Shown here: one piece after another, positions 45,323-54,775 of the stretch | How the letters are laid out: every line of letters starts with the position of its first letter | How positions within the stretch are numbered: position 1 is the first letter of the stretch | Source of the DNA: Sulfurovum sp. UBA12169 | GTDB lineage: Bacteria; Campylobacterota; Campylobacteria; Campylobacterales; Sulfurovaceae | Direction of reading: 5' to 3' | Length of the DNA stretch: 64,000 nucleotides | NCBI GenBank assembly: GCA_002742845.1 | Contig: DLUH01000001.1 | Coordinates: forward strand, 623,291-687,290 | Program-made: the position numbers and the translations under genes | Notes under the pieces: generated by a model | What the model was told of the DNA's origin: nothing | The model's input: the letters and a program-made list of their open reading frames with translations, nothing else | Database searches by the model: none

Positions 45323-45604
45323 AAATTTTGAAGCGAGGGACTTCATCATATTACCTAGTGAATCCCACGCATTTTCGATGCCTGCTTTCATATCTTCCCA
45401 TGCATCATCACCAGCATCTTTGAGATCAATAAGCTTACTGCTGGCCTCTTCTTGCATGGATCGTAGTGCTTCGATTTCCTGATATAATTCAAGTTGTAAA
45501 TCCGCTTCTGCTTCATCCGCTTCTGCCTTCAGTTTGTCAATATCTGCACTCCACTGATCTAGTTTCGCCTGTAACTTATCCTCATAACTATCTTTCATAC
45601 TCAT
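45317..45604 (-). CDS. sll1863-family stress-type coiled-coil protein
   Basis: About 95 residues from the ATG at 45604, chosen for its AAGGA nine bases upstream; an ATG at 45622 has none. The whole protein is helical and charged: SYEDKLQAKLDQWSADIDKL, a long EADEAEADLQLELYQEIEAL segment, then the C-terminal DAGDDAWEDMKAGIENAWDS with LGNMMKSL. The DDAWEDMKAG..AWDSL tail and DQWSADIDKL start are features I associate with the sll1863 stress-response family. The role is unknown in detail. It is the first gene of the small minus-strand group between the rnpB-end repeats. Confidence 0.75.
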   Translation of the reverse strand: MSMKDSYEDKLQAKLDQWSADIDKLKAEADEAEADLQLELYQEIEALRSMQEEASSKLIDLKDAGDDAWEDMKAGIENAWDSLGNMMKSLASKFK

Positions 45605-45622
45605 GATTAATTTCCTTTTCAA

Positions 45623-46251
45623 GATTTACTTTATACTCAGATTCTAATAATTCTTTAAAAGTACTAAAATCACCTTTTTTTAATTATAGGTCTAACAATA
45701 ATAATGTATAACTATTAATCTAAAACTCCCCTGAAAGCCAAAAACATGAAATAATGTTTCTTAATTATTAGTAGATTTTTTGTGGAATTATCTCAACCAA
45801 AAAACTATCACTCCTACGATTAGAAGCCCATAATCTTGAGGAACCACAACAAGATTTCTGCCAAAAATGAAAGAATTGTTAAGAATAATTTTAAAAAATT
45901 AGATTAGGTTGATCCAGACTGCCAGAATAGTAGTTTTTAGAGATGCCAATATATAATTTTTATACTATTTTGATTTGTAATGATCTGGATATTCAAGAGA
46001 AAAAATACTAAGATTTTTTTTGACTGATACTGTATTATAATAAAATATAAATTTTTATTATTGTAAGTGGATGTTTAAAATAGCCGGAGTTGGTGATGTG
46101 CTGCATTAACTGTCCATAAACTGACAGTGGTGCAAAATTTCACTTGAGATTAGAATTTGCGTAATATTATAATGTTTCAGTTACGTTAAAAATAGTGAAG
46201 ACTATATAAATAAAAGTATGTAATTTAGGAGAACAATCCCTATGAAATTAC
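45623..46251. other. AT-rich intergenic stretch upstream of the sll1863-like gene
   Basis: About 630 bases with no supportable gene. The part nearest 45623 should hold the promoter of the sll1863-like gene. An inverted repeat ACTGTC/GACAGT with an eight-base spacer lies at 46109-46128, and GTAATTT/AAATTAC at 46220-46226 and 46245-46251 abuts the rnpB 3' end and may act as its terminator. No coding remnant could be read. Confidence 0.55.
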
Positions 46252-46266
46252 AGGTGCAACGATAAG
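46252..46266. repeat. 15-bp rnpB-end repeat (proximal att-like site)
   Basis: The last 15 bases of rnpB, repeated exactly at 44785-44799. See the finding for the geometry. Confidence 0.5.
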
Positions 46267-46603
46267 CCGGGTTCTGTCTTGGGTAGTTATTTATCTAGGC
46301 ACAGTGTTACCACTACGCTCAAGCAAAGTATAAATGCCAAGTTAATGGCTTGTGAGACTCATACCATATACTTCTTGCTACGGACAGGGTTTACCTGGCT
46401 GCTCTTGTTGCCAAAAGCACCGGTGGGCTCTTACCCCACCCTTTCACTATCACCTGCCGATAGAACACCGACAGGCTACCTACTCTCTGTTGCACTTGCC
46501 CTCAGATTACTCTGGCCATCCGTTAGATGGAGCCCTGTCTCACTTGTAGCCCGGACTTTCCTCTCGCAGCGATTATGCTGCCAGCAACTACCTGTTGCAC
46601 CTT
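46252..46603 (-). ncRNA. rnpB: RNase P RNA
   Basis: About 350 bases on the minus strand. The 5' part reads GAGGAAAGTCCGGGC, and the 3' part AGACAGAACCCGGCTTA, both universal RNase P core segments. GGGTAAGAGCCCACCG is also present. The ends pair as the P1 helix, AGGTGCAAC with GTTGCACCT. This is a bacterial A-type RNA that cleaves 5' leaders from tRNA precursors. An open frame on the other strand here is an antisense shadow. Confidence 0.95.
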
Positions 46604-46609
46604 ATTGGA

Positions 46610-46615
46610 ATTATA
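46610..46615 (-). promoter_or_regulatory. -10 element of rnpB
   Basis: On the minus strand TATAAT lies about seven bases before the first paired base of the P1 helix, which is the expected transcription start. No clear -35 box is seen. Confidence 0.65.
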
Positions 46616-46668
46616 GCACAAATGCGGTATAGATTAAAAGATTTATGGAGGAAGTTTTATAGAGAAGA

Positions 46669-46702
46669 GGCTGGCCAAAAGAAAAGATTCACTCAGCCAG
46701 CC
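46669..46702 (-). terminator. Hairpin ending the oor operon
   Basis: GGCTGGC (46669-46675) pairs with GCCAGCC (46696-46702) around a 20-base loop, starting 18 bases after the oorC stop. The trailing minus-strand bases are pyrimidine-rich (TCTTCTCT) rather than a pure T-run, so termination may be partial. Confidence 0.6.
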
Positions 46703-46719
46703 CATAAAGATTCAATATG

Positions 46720-47289
46720 CTATTGAGCAGGCCCTTGGGCGATCGCCTCTAGTGCGTATTTTTCACCAAGTTCATATGCCTTAAGGTTTACAGCATGCAC
46801 TTTTTCCGGAACTTTGCTCAACATAGTATCCACAAGGACTTTTTTGTCAAGTGCCTTTGTGAATGTATTTGCAATAGCAAGCGCAACTACAGATTGCGTA
46901 ATTACATTTCCTACTTCTTCTTTCGCGATTGTAATGATAGGAATTTCATAGATATTCCATTTCTTTTTATCTTCCTCTGTCGGATGTACCAAGTTTGGCT
47001 CAATCACGATTGTACCGCCCGGCTGTACACCGTTTTTAAAAAGCCTATAACTTACATCTGCAACTGAAAGCATAAAATTCACCTCACCATCATTTGCATA
47101 AGGATAAAAAATCTCTTCATCATCAAGAGTGATATCAACAACCGTTGGTCCCCCGCGTACCTGTGAGGTATAGGTTGCCGTCTTGAGTCCATACCCGCCC
47201 GTTTTAATTTTAGCTGCGGCAAAAATCTCTCCAGCAAGAAGAACACCCTGCCCACCAACGCCTGTAAATCTCATTAATGTTCGTGCCAT
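46720..47289 (-). CDS. oorC: 2-oxoglutarate:ferredoxin oxidoreductase, gamma subunit
   Basis: 189 residues of the POR/OOR gamma domain. Seen: LMRFTGVGGQGVLLAGEIFA at the start, TYTSQVRGGPTVVDI, and LSVADVSYRLFKNGVQPGG. It forms the four-subunit enzyme with OorA, B and D that interconverts 2-oxoglutarate plus CoA with succinyl-CoA, CO2 and reduced ferredoxin. In rTCA organisms it fixes CO2. Last gene of oorDABC, nine bases after oorB. Confidence 0.95.
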   Translation of the reverse strand: MARTLMRFTGVGGQGVLLAGEIFAAAKIKTGGYGLKTATYTSQVRGGPTVVDITLDDEEIFYPYANDGEVNFMLSVADVSYRLFKNGVQPGGTIVIEPNLVHPTEEDKKKWNIYEIPIITIAKEEVGNVITQSVVALAIANTFTKALDKKVLVDTMLSKVPEKVHAVNLKAYELGEKYALEAIAQGPAQ

Positions 47290-47298
47290 TGCATCTCC

Positions 47299-48156
47299 TT
47301 ATATTTTTTTGACAAAGTCGTCTTGAGTAATTTTCCCACGCTTGCCTTGGTGCACATCTCTAACCTCTTGGTACATTTCACAATACTCTTTTGCGGTTGT
47401 ATCTTGCTTTAAGATACCCGTTGGCAATAAGTTAAGCTGCTCTTCCGGACTCAATTTATCATATTTTGCTTTTGAAACAGTAATGCTGTCAATCCAATCG
47501 AGGTTTTCCATAGCATTTGCCATTTTATTCTTTCTGCCAAGGTTGATATGACAATTTGACAGTGCCTCAACATAAGAAAAACCTTTATGCTCCATAGCAT
47601 CTACTAAAAGCTTTTCAAGTTTTTTAGGAGCTGTGACAGTTTCTCTGCCTACAAAAGAAGCTCCAGCAGCAATTGCTAGCTTGCATCCATCAAATGTAGG
47701 GTCAATATTTCCTGCCTTTTGAGAAACAGTCCACATACCCTGAGGTGTTGTTGGGGACGTCTGTGAATTGGTCAATCCATAAATAAAATTTTGAATAACA
47801 ATGAATGTTATGTCAATATTTCTTCTGCATCCATGAATGGTATGATTGCCGCCGATCGCCAAAGCATCTCCGTCTCCTGCAACACAAACAACATGCTTGT
47901 CAGGATTTGCCAATTTGATACCCGTTGCAAAAGCAATCGTTCTGCCATGCGTCGTATGTACGGTATTAAAATCAACATACGATGAAAATCTTCCCGAACA
48001 TCCGATTCCTGAGACAACACACACATCATCCTTGCTCCATCCAAGTTTATCAACAGCACGAATAAAAGATTTAAGAATTACTCCATCACCGCAACCCCAA
48101 CACCATAGCGTTGGCATCTTTTCTAATCTTAAATAACTATCATAATTAAATGCCAT
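47299..48156 (-). CDS. oorB: 2-oxoglutarate:ferredoxin oxidoreductase, beta subunit
   Basis: 285 residues, thiamine-diphosphate-binding subunit. Seen: LWCWGCGDGVILKSFIRAVD, VSGIGCSGRFSSYVDFNTVH, GRTIAFATGIKLANP and the TPP/Mg motif VAGDGDALAIGGNHTIHGCR with NIDITFIVIQNFIYGLTNSQ following. Cysteines in the WCWGCGD region match the family. It is placed between oorA (one-base gap) and oorC. Confidence 0.96.
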   Translation of the reverse strand: MAFNYDSYLRLEKMPTLWCWGCGDGVILKSFIRAVDKLGWSKDDVCVVSGIGCSGRFSSYVDFNTVHTTHGRTIAFATGIKLANPDKHVVCVAGDGDALAIGGNHTIHGCRRNIDITFIVIQNFIYGLTNSQTSPTTPQGMWTVSQKAGNIDPTFDGCKLAIAAGASFVGRETVTAPKKLEKLLVDAMEHKGFSYVEALSNCHINLGRKNKMANAMENLDWIDSITVSKAKYDKLSPEEQLNLLPTGILKQDTTAKEYCEMYQEVRDVHQGKRGKITQDDFVKKI

Positions 48157-48157
48157 C

Positions 48158-49291
48158 TTATAGCTCCTTTACTTTATTTACAATCTCAAATGGAGAAATC
48201 GGCCGTCCATTTACTTTAAATAGACCTTCAATATCAAGTCTGCCTGAAGCTCTCTGTACTTCATCTCTATATTGACCGATATTAAGCTCAACACATAATA
48301 CTTTTCCGATTTTATCTGTATGCTTTTTGATCGCCTCTGCCGGACTTGGCCATAAAGTAATAGGTCTAAATAAGCCAGCCTTGATACCTTCTGCCCTTAA
48401 ATGTCTGATTGCCTCTTTTGCTGAGAGGGAAACTGAACCGTAAGCCACAATCATCACTTCAGCATCATCCATCATAAACTCCTCATAGGAATCTATCTCT
48501 TCTTGATGTGCTTCTACTTTGTTAAATAGTCTTTCAATTAAGAGCCTGCATGTTTCAATCTCTTCTGTCGGAAAACCATTTTTATCATGATGAAGTCCCG
48601 TAAAGTGATATCTGTATCCTTTAAACATCGGATTAAGAACTGCCGGTTCATCCTGTGCTACACCATAGGGATGATACTCTTCTGCCGGACCATCAAATGT
48701 TTTTCTTGGCTTGATACCTGATTTTACGACTTCAGCGGTTGGTATATCCGCTTTCCCATGCATATGACCCAAAGTTTCATCCAAAAGCACAAATACAGGC
48801 TGCATAAATCTATCTGCGAGATTAAATGCTCTTACTGTTTCAGTATAGCACTCGGCCAAATTTCCCGCACAAAGAGTAATGGATTTGTAATCACCGTGTG
48901 ATGGGTTTTTTGCTTGTGCGACGTCACCTTGAGATACACGTGTCGGAAGACCTGTAGAAGGGCCGCCTCTCATAACATTTATAACCACCAAAGGCACTTC
49001 TGTCATCTGCGCCAAACCAAGGTTCTCAGCCTTAAGTGAAATACCTGGTCCGGAAGTAGCTGTCAATGATCTTACGCCTGACATCGAAGCACCGATTGCA
49101 GCAGCAACACCGGCTATCTCATCTTCCATCTGAATCGCAGTTCCGCCTATTCGTGGCAGTAAATCAGAAATGGTATGCATTACTTCACTTGATGGGGTAA
49201 TAGGATATCCTGAAAAAAACTTGCATCCTGCATCAACGGCTGCTCTTGCAGCTAAGTCATTTCCTGTTGATATTATTTCTCTTGTTGACAT
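48158..49291 (-). CDS. oorA: 2-oxoglutarate:ferredoxin oxidoreductase, alpha subunit
   Basis: 377 residues. Seen: GNDLAARAAVDAGCKFFSGY, PITPSSEVMHTISDLLP, the TATSGPGISLKAENLGLAQM segment, VINVMRGGPSTGLPTRVSQG, and VIVAYGSVSLSAKEAIRHLR with a C-terminal ELNIGQYRDEVQRA. Its length lacks the fused gamma domain, consistent with a separate oorC. Its start overlaps the oorD stop by one base. Confidence 0.96.
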   Translation of the reverse strand: MSTREIISTGNDLAARAAVDAGCKFFSGYPITPSSEVMHTISDLLPRIGGTAIQMEDEIAGVAAAIGASMSGVRSLTATSGPGISLKAENLGLAQMTEVPLVVINVMRGGPSTGLPTRVSQGDVAQAKNPSHGDYKSITLCAGNLAECYTETVRAFNLADRFMQPVFVLLDETLGHMHGKADIPTAEVVKSGIKPRKTFDGPAEEYHPYGVAQDEPAVLNPMFKGYRYHFTGLHHDKNGFPTEEIETCRLLIERLFNKVEAHQEEIDSYEEFMMDDAEVMIVAYGSVSLSAKEAIRHLRAEGIKAGLFRPITLWPSPAEAIKKHTDKIGKVLCVELNIGQYRDEVQRASGRLDIEGLFKVNGRPISPFEIVNKVKEL

Positions 49292-49623
49292 TAGTTGGCC
49301 TCCTTGTAGTCTGCAGGCAATCTAAAACCATTGTTTACGATTGCCTCTCGTCTTGCTTTTGCACTATCTGTTAATTTTGCAAATTTAAATTCCTTCTTGT
49401 CTGCAACATAGATTGCAAAATCCGGACATGAAAGTTCACATTCATTGCATCCTATACAAGAATCCGGCGCCACAACATCTATTATCGCACCCAATGTTGA
49501 GCCTGCATCCGCTTTCATAGAAAGTACACCAGCCGGACATACATCTACACAGATATCACACGCTTTGCATCTGGCTGTATTTACCCAAACTGGAGTATTT
49601 TCCGGAGCTTTCATCACTGCCAT
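49291..49623 (-). CDS. oorD: 2-oxoglutarate:ferredoxin oxidoreductase, delta (ferredoxin) subunit
   Basis: About 110 residues with two [4Fe-4S] motifs: CKACDICVDVCPAGVL and CIGCNECELSCPDFAIY. It passes electrons between the TPP subunits and soluble ferredoxin. I start it at the ATG at 49623, preceded by AAAAGGGG; an upstream in-frame ATG at 49671 would add 16 residues with no ribosome site. First gene of oorDABC. An imperfect inverted repeat at about 49650-49675 upstream could be an operator. Confidence 0.95.
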   Translation of the reverse strand: MAVMKAPENTPVWVNTARCKACDICVDVCPAGVLSMKADAGSTLGAIIDVVAPDSCIGCNECELSCPDFAIYVADKKEFKFAKLTDSAKARREAIVNNGFRLPADYKEAN

Positions 49624-49827
49624 GGTTTCCCCTTTTAATTTTATAATTATTAAGTGAGATTTACTATTCACTAAGATTAGAATAGCTTAGTTTTATTAAG
49701 GGTGTTATAAATAGGATTGAATTATTGTTGCCACAAGAAATGTTGTTACCATTTGAAGCAAAAAACTAAAAGTATTTTTCTATAAAACAAAAGGTATGTA
49801 TTAAAATGAAACGAACAGAGGAAAGAT

Positions 49828-49855
49828 GGGCTTAAGGACAGGATATTCCTGAGCC
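49828..49855 (-). terminator. Hairpin after sucD
   Basis: GGCTTAAGGA and TCCTGAGCC pair imperfectly around a short loop, starting about 12 bases after the sucD stop. It separates sucCD from oorDABC. The trailing bases are only moderately T-rich, so read-through is possible. Confidence 0.45.
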
Positions 49856-49866
49856 TTAAGGATAAT

Positions 49867-50739
49867 CTATTTGGATAAAACTTCTTTAACAGCTTTACCA
49901 ATTTCCGCAGGAGAAACCACTACTCTTACGCCTGCTGCTTCAAGCGCATCCATCTTTTCTTTCGCTGTTCCCGCACTTCCGCTCACAATAGCCCCGGCAT
50001 GCCCCATTCTTTTGCCTTTTGGGGCTGTTTGTCCTGCGATAAAAGCAACAACCGGTTTTGTAATATGGTCCTTAATATACTTCGCCGCTTGAATTTCAAG
50101 ATCCCCGCCGATTTCACCTATCATGACAATAGCTTCTGTTTGAGGATCAGCTTCAAACATTGGAAGAAGCTGCTTGTAAGAAAGCCCGATAATTGGATCT
50201 CCTCCGATTCCTACTGCCGTAGAGATACCAAATCCTTCTTTGCAAACCTGATTTGCTCCCTCATACGTCAATGTGCCTGATTTGGAAATCAATCCTACAT
50301 TTCCTTTTTTGAAAATCATACCGGGCATAATCCCTATTTTGCACTCTTCGGCAGTAATGATTCCCGGACAATTTGGTCCAATCGTTTTCATGCCGTGTTT
50401 TACAGCGTATGCTTTGGCAGCTTGCATATCCCTTACCGGTGCGCCTTCAGTGATAATTACTGCAAGTTCCACCCCGGCATCCGCAGCTTCCATCACCGCA
50501 TCAGCGACAAACGCAGGCGGTACAAATACCATAGAAACCGTTGCTCCTGTAGTTGCCACTGCTTCTTTGACTGTATTGAATACAGGCTTGCCTAAATGGA
50601 CCTCTCCGCCTTTACCCGGAGTAACCCCTCCGACAATTTTTGTTCCATAGGCCATACATTGTTCTGCGTGAAATGTGCCTTCTGAACCCGTAAATCCCTG
50701 CACGATGACTTTTGTATCTTTGTTTACCAATATTGACAT
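49867..50739 (-). CDS. sucD: Succinate-CoA ligase, alpha subunit
   Basis: 290 residues. Seen: [40 protein letters not shown], the family [20 protein letters not shown], and the active-site His in [20 protein letters not shown]. With SucC it forms succinyl-CoA from succinate, CoA and ATP, the step that feeds Oor in the reductive direction. sucC ends three bases before its start. Confidence 0.97.
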   Translation of the reverse strand: MSILVNKDTKVIVQGFTGSEGTFHAEQCMAYGTKIVGGVTPGKGGEVHLGKPVFNTVKEAVATTGATVSMVFVPPAFVADAVMEAADAGVELAVIITEGAPVRDMQAAKAYAVKHGMKTIGPNCPGIITAEECKIGIMPGMIFKKGNVGLISKSGTLTYEGANQVCKEGFGISTAVGIGGDPIIGLSYKQLLPMFEADPQTEAIVMIGEIGGDLEIQAAKYIKDHITKPVVAFIAGQTAPKGKRMGHAGAIVSGSAGTAKEKMDALEAAGVRVVVSPAEIGKAVKEVLSK

Positions 50740-50742
50740 CTA

Positions 50743-51915
50743 CTACTCTCCTTTTGCTGCTGCTACGGCTTTAGCCGCACCGTCTGCCAAATCTGTTGCT
50801 GCAATTACATTGGCTATGTTTGCATTTTTTAAAATTTCAGCTGCTTCGGCCGCATTTGTCCCATCAAGTCTTACGATAACCGGAACATGCACATCTACCA
50901 TTTTAGTTGCTTCCAAAATACCGTTTGCAATCCTGTCACATCTTACGATCCCGCCAAAAATATTGACAAAAATTGCTTTTACATTGGGGTTTTTCAATAT
51001 AATTTCAAAACCTTTTGCAACCGTTTCGGCGTTCGCCTTCCCCCCTACATCTAGGAAGTTTGCCGGTGTGCCGCCCATATAATTGATCGTATCCATAGTT
51101 CCCATAGCAAGACCGGCACCATTTACCATACAACCTATCTCACCGTCAAGTGCGATATAAGAAAGTCCGTATCGACCCGCTTCTCTTTCGTCCGGATCTT
51201 CTTCTGAAACATCTCTCATCTCTTCGATATCCGGATGTCTCCCGAGGGCAGAATCATCAAATCCCATTTTTCCGTCAAGCGCAAGGAAGTCCCCGGAACC
51301 GGTTTTAATAAGCGGGTTGATTTCAATCATTTCAGCGTCATTTTCCATATACACATTATAAAGTGCTTTCGCAAATTTAATGAACTTATTTTGCTCATTT
51401 TTGTCAATAATTCCAAGACCGAACACTAACTCTCTACCGTGAAAACCTTGAAACCCGATAGAAGGATCAATGGCAACTTTGATGATTTTTTCCGGTGATT
51501 TTTCGGCCACCTTTTCAATCTCCATGCCTCCTTCGGTTGAAGCCATAATAACAGGCATTTCTTTGGCACGATCAAGCACTATCCCCAAATAGAGCTCATC
51601 TTTAATATCGGCTCCCTCTTCAATATACACCTTTTGAACCAATTTTCCTTCCGGTCCGGTCTGGTGTGTTACCAACGTCATTCCCAGAATTTCGTCGGCA
51701 AGCTGTCTAACTTCTTCTTTTGATTTGGCAAGCTTCACACCTCCGCCCAACCCACGGCCGCCGGCATGAATCTGTGCTTTTACTACCCAGATATTTCCAC
51801 CCAATTCAGACGCGTTTGCCGCAGCCTCATCGGGTGTGTTTGCCACAATACCTCTTGGTGTAGGTACGCCATATTTTTGAAATATTTGTTTCGCCTGATA
51901 CTCATGAATATTCAC
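50743..51915 (-). CDS. sucC: Succinate-CoA ligase, beta subunit
   Basis: About 390 residues from the GTG at 51915, chosen because AAAGGAG lies six bases upstream; an in-frame ATG at 51957 would add 14 residues. Seen: [19 protein letters not shown], the ATP-grasp [40 protein letters not shown] and the C-terminal [19 protein letters not shown]. It binds nucleotide and forms the phosphorylated intermediate with SucD. It precedes sucD in the same transcript. Confidence 0.97.
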   Translation of the reverse strand: MNIHEYQAKQIFQKYGVPTPRGIVANTPDEAAANASELGGNIWVVKAQIHAGGRGLGGGVKLAKSKEEVRQLADEILGMTLVTHQTGPEGKLVQKVYIEEGADIKDELYLGIVLDRAKEMPVIMASTEGGMEIEKVAEKSPEKIIKVAIDPSIGFQGFHGRELVFGLGIIDKNEQNKFIKFAKALYNVYMENDAEMIEINPLIKTGSGDFLALDGKMGFDDSALGRHPDIEEMRDVSEEDPDEREAGRYGLSYIALDGEIGCMVNGAGLAMGTMDTINYMGGTPANFLDVGGKANAETVAKGFEIILKNPNVKAIFVNIFGGIVRCDRIANGILEATKMVDVHVPVIVRLDGTNAAEAAEILKNANIANVIAATDLADGAAKAVAAAKGE

Positions 51916-52052
51916 GTGTACTCCTTTAAAATTACAATAAGTTAAAATATTATACATTTAACTGAAATAATATTGTATTAATTCAATTATCATCAAGAAT
52001 GATTTTAGAAAAGTGTTAAATATTTACACAGTTTGATAAAAGTCTAAAGTAG

Positions 52053-52078
52053 AAGCAGAGGGTTTACCCCTCCTGCTT
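52053..52078 (-). terminator. Hairpin after fumC
   Basis: AAGCAGAGGG and CCCCTCCTGCTT fold into a stem with one bulge and a TTTA loop, about 44 bases after the fumC stop. The bases after it on the minus strand (CTACTTTA) are only weakly T-rich. Confidence 0.5.
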
Positions 52079-52121
52079 GTGTAGAATTTTTACATTGTGA
52101 ATCAATCAAATTCTAAACATT

Positions 52122-53519
52122 CTACGCTTTAGGAGCAATCATATCCTCTGGACGCACATACTTATCAAACTCTTCCGCACTCAAAAACCCAAGGCTAATC
52201 GCTTCTTCTTTGAGAGTGGTTCCGTTTGCATGTGCGGTTTTGGCTATCTTTGCTGCTTTTTCATATCCGATATGCGGGTTCAATGCTGTTACCAACATTA
52301 ACGAATCATTTAGAAATTTATCGATATTGGATCTTATGGGCTCAATGCCTACAGCACAATTTGTATCAAAACTTCTCATTGCATCTGATAAAAGTTTTAT
52401 TGACTGCAAAATATTGTAGGCAATAACCGGCTTAAATACATTCAATTCAAAATTGCCCTGGGATGCAGCAATACCAACCGCAACATCATTTCCCATCACC
52501 TGAACAGCCACCATTGTCATAGCCTCAGACTGTGTTGGATTTACTTTACCCGGCATAATGGATGAGCCCGGTTCGTTTTCAGGAATAGAAATTTCTCCAA
52601 TTCCGCATCTAGGTCCGGACGCCAACCATCTAACATCATTGGCTATTTTCATTAAGTTTCCTGCAAGCGCTTTGAGCGCTCCGCTAAGAACTACTTCTGC
52701 ATCATGCCCTGTAAGCGCATGAAACTTATTTGGCTGAGATACAAATCCATAATCTTTTGCCATAAAACTATTCAGCATTGCTGACACTTTTTGTGAAAAC
52801 TCAGGGTGCGAATTCAATCCCGTGCCAACTGCTGTACCGCCAATCGCCAATTGACGACAATATATCAACGTATCATTGATTTGCTGCAGATTTGTTTCGA
52901 GCATGGCCACATACCCGCTAAGCTCTTGACCCAAGGTAAGCGGTGTTGCATCCTGAAGGTGCGTTCTGCCTATTTTTACGATATCTGTAAATGCATTTGA
53001 TTTACTTTCAAGCGTTGCCTTGAGCTGATTTAATGCAGGGATAAGATTATCTGTTACTGCGACTACTTCCGCGATACGCATGCCTGTTGGATAAGTATCG
53101 TTTGAGCTTTGACCCTTGTTTACATCGTCATTGGGATGTACCAGTTTTTCTTTCGTAAAGTCTCCGCCTAAAATTTCAATCGCTTTGTTTGCAACTACTT
53201 CATTAACATTCATATTTGATTGGGTTCCCGAACCTGTTTGCCATACCACCAAAGGAAAATTGTCATCAAGTTCGCCTGCTAAAATAGCGTCACATGCTTT
53301 AGTTATCGCTTCAGTTTTTTTATCATCCAGGCGACCAAGTTCATGATTGACCAAAGCGCATGCTTTTTTAAGATTGGCAAAACCGTATATAACTTCAATA
53401 GGCATTTTTTCATTGCCTATCTCAAAATTCTGAACCGATCTTTGAGTCTGTGCCGCCCAATACTTGTCCGCAGGAACCCGGACTTCTCCCATGGTATCTT
53501 TTTCTATTCTAAAACTCAT
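52122..53519 (-). CDS. fumC: Fumarate hydratase, class II
   Basis: About 465 residues. FumC interconverts fumarate and malate without an iron-sulfur cluster. Seen: [73 protein letters not shown] and the signature [19 protein letters not shown] choose the ATG at 53519 since AAGGAG lies six bases before it; an ATG at 53525 sits directly on that site. A class II enzyme is notable since many anaerobes of this group use class I. Confidence 0.96.
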   Translation of the reverse strand: MSFRIEKDTMGEVRVPADKYWAAQTQRSVQNFEIGNEKMPIEVIYGFANLKKACALVNHELGRLDDKKTEAITKACDAILAGELDDNFPLVVWQTGSGTQSNMNVNEVVANKAIEILGGDFTKEKLVHPNDDVNKGQSSNDTYPTGMRIAEVVAVTDNLIPALNQLKATLESKSNAFTDIVKIGRTHLQDATPLTLGQELSGYVAMLETNLQQINDTLIYCRQLAIGGTAVGTGLNSHPEFSQKVSAMLNSFMAKDYGFVSQPNKFHALTGHDAEVVLSGALKALAGNLMKIANDVRWLASGPRCGIGEISIPENEPGSSIMPGKVNPTQSEAMTMVAVQVMGNDVAVGIAASQGNFELNVFKPVIAYNILQSIKLLSDAMRSFDTNCAVGIEPIRSNIDKFLNDSLMLVTALNPHIGYEKAAKIAKTAHANGTTLKEEAISLGFLSAEEFDKYVRPEDMIAPKA

Positions 53520-53621
53520 TTTCATCTCCTTTTGTTCTGCTCTTTTCTTTTAAAAGAGTCTCCCTGCCCTTTGTGCCGCCAATTTAAACCTCCAGTAAAC
53601 AAAAAGTGATTTCATTTTTTG

Positions 53622-54581
53622 CTATGCCTCTTCGTTAAAAAACTTTTTATCCTTAAGAACTTGAATCATGGTTTTTACAGACTTTACGCTTTTGGCAAAT
53701 CGTTTTTTTTGATCCTGATTGAGTGTCATTTCAAACAACTTTTCAACCCCGCTTGCACCCAATGCCACGGGTACCCCGGAAACCACATCAGAATATCCAT
53801 AATGGCCATCAAGATAGACCGCACAAGGATAAATCTGTTTTGTATCTTTCAAGATGGCTTCAACCATAATGGCTGTTGATTTTGCGGGAGCATAATATGC
53901 CGAGCCCGTTTTCAGATAACCAACAATTTCGGCGCCGCCATGTTTTGTACGCTCCACTACCTCTACAATCTCCTCTTCTGTTAAAATATCCGAAAGAGGA
54001 ACCCCCGCGACCGTAGAAAATTTTGGAAGAGGCACCATATCGTCACCGTGTCCGCCCATTACGGAAGCACGAATCTGTCCGGCACCATAACCAATCTTTT
54101 CAAAAATAAAATGGGCCATACGCGCACTGTCTAAAACCCCGGCCATCCCAACTACACGCTCTTTTGGAAAACCGGACTCTTTAAGGGCTACATAGGTCAT
54201 AACATCCAGCGGATTAGAAACCATCACTATGATCGCCTCTGGAGCATATGTTTTAACCTCTTGCACCACCTCTTTGGTGATTTCAGCATTAACCATCAGC
54301 AAATCGTCTCTGCTCATTCCAGGCAGTCTCGGGCTTCCTGCCGTAATAACCACAATATCGGAATCAGCTATCCCTTCAGGTGTTTCTGCTACAGAAACAA
54401 TAGTGTGTGTTCTGGCCGCATTGGCTGCTTGTGACATATCCAGAGCCTTTCCTTTGGCAATCTCGGAGTTTCTGTCTCGAAGCACAACACTATGACATAC
54501 GCCGTTCATGGCAAGAATATAGGCTACCGTTGCCCCCACATTTCCAGCACCGATAATCGTTACTTTTTTACCTTTTTTCAT
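53622..54581 (-). CDS. mdh: Malate dehydrogenase
   Basis: 319 residues of the LDH/MDH family. Seen: TIIGAGNVGATVAYILAMNG, AGSPRLPGMSRDDLLMVNAE with the Arg that favours malate over lactate, VVMVSNPLDVMTYVALKESG-type text (IVMVSNPLDVMTYVALKESG), and the catalytic His in VMGGHGDDMVPL. It interconverts malate and oxaloacetate with NAD(H). It lies between icd and fumC on the same strand. Confidence 0.95.
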   Translation of the reverse strand: MKKGKKVTIIGAGNVGATVAYILAMNGVCHSVVLRDRNSEIAKGKALDMSQAANAARTHTIVSVAETPEGIADSDIVVITAGSPRLPGMSRDDLLMVNAEITKEVVQEVKTYAPEAIIVMVSNPLDVMTYVALKESGFPKERVVGMAGVLDSARMAHFIFEKIGYGAGQIRASVMGGHGDDMVPLPKFSTVAGVPLSDILTEEEIVEVVERTKHGGAEIVGYLKTGSAYYAPAKSTAIMVEAILKDTKQIYPCAVYLDGHYGYSDVVSGVPVALGASGVEKLFEMTLNQDQKKRFAKSVKSVKTMIQVLKDKKFFNEEA

Positions 54582-54730
54582 TACAATCCTTTAATTTAGA
54601 ATTATAGGGCGATCTTTTAGCAAAACATAAGTCATAAGGATTTTTCATTATCAATCATATTCTGCAATGCCACAAGAAGCATAAAGCCCTATATTTGGGT
54701 GTTGAATCGTTTTACACTCGAAACAAAGTG

Positions 54731-54757
54731 TTATACAGAGCTCAATGCTCTGTATAA
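54731..54757 (-). terminator. Perfect 11-bp hairpin between icd and mdh
   Basis: TTATACAGAGC (54731-54741) and GCTCTGTATAA (54747-54757) form an 11-base-pair stem with the loop TCAAT, 18 bases after the icd stop. There is no strong T-run on the minus strand. It may be a terminator, a processing site or an mRNA stabiliser for icd. Confidence 0.6.
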
Positions 54758-54775
54758 TTATATAGCGTCATAACT

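Noticed and set aside
44937-45482. Plus-strand Ser-rich open frame of 181 residues
   Set aside because: It is antisense to the lipoprotein and coiled-coil genes, and its composition mirrors their Glu/Lys/Asp-rich codons.
45780-45900. Minus-strand frame ending in a hydrophobic segment like a TM helix
   Set aside because: Only about 30 residues without a start codon; AT-rich DNA gives such segments by chance.
46279-46632. Plus-strand open frame of 117 residues
   Set aside because: It is antisense to rnpB, whose conserved core segments are unmistakable.
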